This document shows, piece after piece, positions 4,598-6,456 of a stretch of DNA of 6,456 nt; position 1 is the first letter of the stretch, and each line of letters starts with the position of its first letter. The notes under the pieces are model-generated. The model was not told the DNA's origin. It was given only the letters and a program-made list of their open reading frames with translations, and ran no database searches. Made by a program: the position numbers and the translations under genes. This stretch comes from Candidatus Manganitrophaceae bacterium (GTDB lineage: Bacteria; Nitrospirota; Nitrospiria; SBBL01; Manganitrophaceae), in NCBI GenBank assembly GCA_004297235.1, contig SCUR01000150.1, forward strand, positions 1 to 6,456. The letters run 5' to 3'.

Positions 4598-6456
4598 CTA
4601 ATTCACTTGCACCAGCTTTCCCTTCTGCACCTGGATCAAAATCGGTTTCTTGAGGACTTCGCCGTCCCGGATTTCGGAGACGAGCCCGGAGACCCCCTGG
4701 AAATCCTTTGTCTTGGCGAGCGCCGCTTTCACCTCCCGCGGGGTCAACGCCCCTCCTTCCAGCGCCGCCAGAACCAGGCGGGCGGCGTCGAAGGCCTGGG
4801 CCGCAAACAGATCGGGCTCCTGCTGAAACTTCGCCCGATACTGGCCGACGAATTTACGGACCATCGGGTCGGTGCTTCCTGCAAAGAATCCGTCGATAAA
4901 GGTCGCTCCCTCCGCATACGGGCCGACCAGTTTCAGGAACTCGGGCGTGTTCCAGCCGCTCGTCCCCAGAAGGGGAATGTCCTTGATGTTGTGGAAAACC
5001 AGTTGCGGAATCATGAGTCCCGCTTTATCGGCGTCGCCCGGCAGAAAGACGGCGTCAAAACCGGGGCTGTAGGCGACCTCCCTTTTCCTTCTCCCCTCCT
5101 GAACGATCTCGACCACGCCGTTTTTTTTCAGGTCGGCCTCTTTCAATCGGCGGATCGTCGCGGTGAAATCGGTTTCGCTCACCGGATACGGCTCCGCGTG
5201 AACGATTTCACCCCCCAGGCGGCTCACCTCCTCCGAAAAGCACTTCAACCACTCCGCCCCGGAGGTCTCCTTCGGGAAAAGGACGGCGAAGCGCTTGAGG
5301 TTCATCTGAGCGACCGCATATTCCGCGATGGCATGACACTGAAAGCGGGCGGTCATGGCATTTCGGAAAACGGATTTTCCGAGAGAGGAAAGCCGCGCCG
5401 CCGTCGCCCCGGGGGTGATCATCGCCAGGTCGGCCTTCTCCGCCACCGGGGCGATCCGATCCACCTCCTTGCTCAAGAGCGGTCCGATCATGGCGATCGG
5501 CCGGAAATCGTCGAGCCACTCCGCCAGAATCTCTTGAGAACGCTTCCCGTCTTCGTCGAGATCCCGGACGACCAGACCGACCGAGGCGCCGGGGAGCGAT
5601 TCTTTAAACTGCTGCAGCGCCAATTGAATTCCGTTCAACGCATTGTTCCCAAACGGGGCCAGCCGCCCGGAGAGAGGAAGCGCCACGCCGATGAGATAAC
5701 GCTGCGTCTTGATCTTTTCCCTGATCTGGCCGACCAACTGCCTGGCTTCTCCGGTGAACAGATGGTTGGGAAATCCCGAAAGAAAATGTTTGATCTCCCG
5801 TTCTTCCCGGTAGTAGTCTCCCCGCCGATCATAAAGGCCGATCAGACGGATCAACGCTTCATCGGCCGGAAAGGAAGCGCCGTATTGCTTCACCACGCTC
5901 TGAAGATCTTTCTCCTGAAGCTTGTCCTTTACAATCGAGACGACCGCTTCCCGCACGGCGTTATTGGCGACCGGATCGACCATGAGCCCTTTCTTCTTCA
6001 TCAAAACCTGAATCCCTTCCAGGAGTTCATTCCGATCCAAATAAGCCTGGGCGACCTGCTCATACACCAGCATCTTCGCCGATTCCTGACCGGGAAGGTC
6101 CTCCCAAAGGCCCATCGTCCCCTTCAGATCTCCGAGCATTAAATAGACCTCGCTCAACTGCAGACGCGCCTCATCGGCGCGAGGGTGCCTCGGAAAGCGA
6201 TCCAGAACCGTTTTCAGCGCCTCCACGGCCCGCTTCATCTCTCCGCGCTTGGAATAGAGCCCTCCCAATTCAGCATAGACATCGGGAAGAAGAGCGCTGT
6301 TCGGAAATTTCAGAACAAATTGCTCGAAGGAAGGGAGGGCCACTTCGGCATTGCCGGAGGTGGAAGCGGCTTTCGCCTGATCAAAAGAAGATTTTTCTTC
6401 GGGCGAGATCGGAGAGACGGCGCTATCGAGAGGGGCGTTTCCGGGCGATTCGGCCG
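4598..6456 (-). CDS. TPR plus periplasmic-binding-protein-fold protein, LpoA/LppC-like (5' end outside window)
   Basis: The frame ends at TAG (4598-4600) and stays open through the right edge. The GTG at 6341-6343 is therefore probably internal: about 37 further codons upstream of it are open and run into TPR-like sequence (FDQAKAASTSGNAEVALPSF). Numbered from that GTG, residues 1-200 are alpha-helical repeats of TPR type, as in FPNSALLPDVYAELGGLYSK and the next unit FPRHPRADEARLQLSEVYLM. Residues 216-575 are a type I periplasmic-binding fold of the branched-chain amino-acid receptor class: IGVALPLSGRLAPFG (218-232), AMIGPLLSKEVDRIAPVAEK (284-303), AMITPGA (307-313), FDAVFLPGD (429-437), LLGTSGWN (458-465) and AAQAFDAARLVLAALEGG (514-531). 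TPR plus this fold is the plan of LpoA/LppC outer-membrane lipoproteins that activate a peptidoglycan synthase. The lipobox would be outside the window. A solute receptor for a transporter is less likely, as no permease or ATPase gene is beside it. The fold is sure; the role is inferred. Confidence 0.8.
   Translation of the reverse strand, partial: AESPGNAPLDSAVSPISPEEKSSFDQAKAASTSGNAEVALPSFEQFVLKFPNSALLPDVYAELGGLYSKRGEMKRAVEALKTVLDRFPRHPRADEARLQLSEVYLMLGDLKGTMGLWEDLPGQESAKMLVYEQVAQAYLDRNELLEGIQVLMKKKGLMVDPVANNAVREAVVSIVKDKLQEKDLQSVVKQYGASFPADEALIRLIGLYDRRGDYYREEREIKHFLSGFPNHLFTGEARQLVGQIREKIKTQRYLIGVALPLSGRLAPFGNNALNGIQLALQQFKESLPGASVGLVVRDLDEDGKRSQEILAEWLDDFRPIAMIGPLLSKEVDRIAPVAEKADLAMITPGATAARLSSLGKSVFRNAMTARFQCHAIAEYAVAQMNLKRFAVLFPKETSGAEWLKCFSEEVSRLGGEIVHAEPYPVSETDFTATIRRLKEADLKKNGVVEIVQEGRRKREVAYSPGFDAVFLPGDADKAGLMIPQLVFHNIKDIPLLGTSGWNTPEFLKLVGPYAEGATFIDGFFAGSTDPMVRKFVGQYRAKFQQEPDLFAAQAFDAARLVLAALEGGALTPREVKAALAKTKDFQGVSGLVSEIRDGEVLKKPILIQVQKGKLVQVN

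Noticed and set aside
4592..6142. A 516-codon open frame on the + strand
   Set aside because: It lies wholly antisense to the TPR/periplasmic-binding gene, whose minus-strand translation shows recognisable domain motifs. The + product is rich in Arg, His and Gln with no domain or membrane pattern, as expected for the complement of a GC-rich gene.
6341..6343. GTG as the start of the TPR/periplasmic-binding gene
   Set aside because: The frame continues without a stop to the window edge and the upstream residues continue the helical TPR-like sequence. A secretion signal would be expected but is absent after this GTG, so the true start is outside.

Overview
The window looks like ordinary chromosomal DNA from a GC-rich, free-living, Gram-negative-type bacterium. 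The style of the proteins (split pyruvate-carboxylase-type enzyme, TPR plus periplasmic-binding lipoprotein-like protein, PRC-barrel-like tail) would fit Nitrospirota or a deltaproteobacterial lineage. That placement is an impression from protein style and not a measured match. I see no transposase, integrase, phage, CRISPR, tRNA or rRNA sequence.

Layout. At the left edge two genes run on the + strand: the 3' end of an uncharacterised protein whose last domain looks PRC-barrel-like (1-290), and a 26-residue single-span membrane protein (307-387) with a good ribosome binding site. They meet the minus-strand genes at a compact hairpin (411-432) that can terminate transcription from both sides. 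Everything to the right is on the minus strand. Read in the direction of transcription, it starts with a gene that enters from the right edge and encodes TPR repeats followed by a periplasmic-binding-protein fold of LpoA/LppC type (4598-6456). A 147-bp intergenic stretch follows, filled by a palindromic element built from 7-bp units (4474-4588). Then come a biotin carboxylase subunit (3032-4450), a carboxyltransferase plus biotin-carrier subunit (1137-3023) and a small site-2 protease-family membrane metalloprotease (439-1140).

Function. The biotin carboxylase and the carboxyltransferase/biotin-carrier protein are 8 bp apart and together form a complete two-subunit biotin-dependent 2-oxoacid carboxylase. 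The most likely activity is pyruvate to oxaloacetate (PycA/PycB). 2-oxoglutarate carboxylase (CfiA/CfiB) is the main alternative in a reductive-TCA organism. The protease gene overlaps the end of pycB by 4 bp and uses a TTG start, so it is translationally coupled to the carboxylase although no functional link is obvious.

The least ordinary item is the inverted-repeat element upstream of pycA. It has 18-bp perfect arms made of TAGGCGT/GAGGCGT heptamers and adds a spurious 30-residue extension to the biotin carboxylase reading frame. I found no convincing new biological system in the window.
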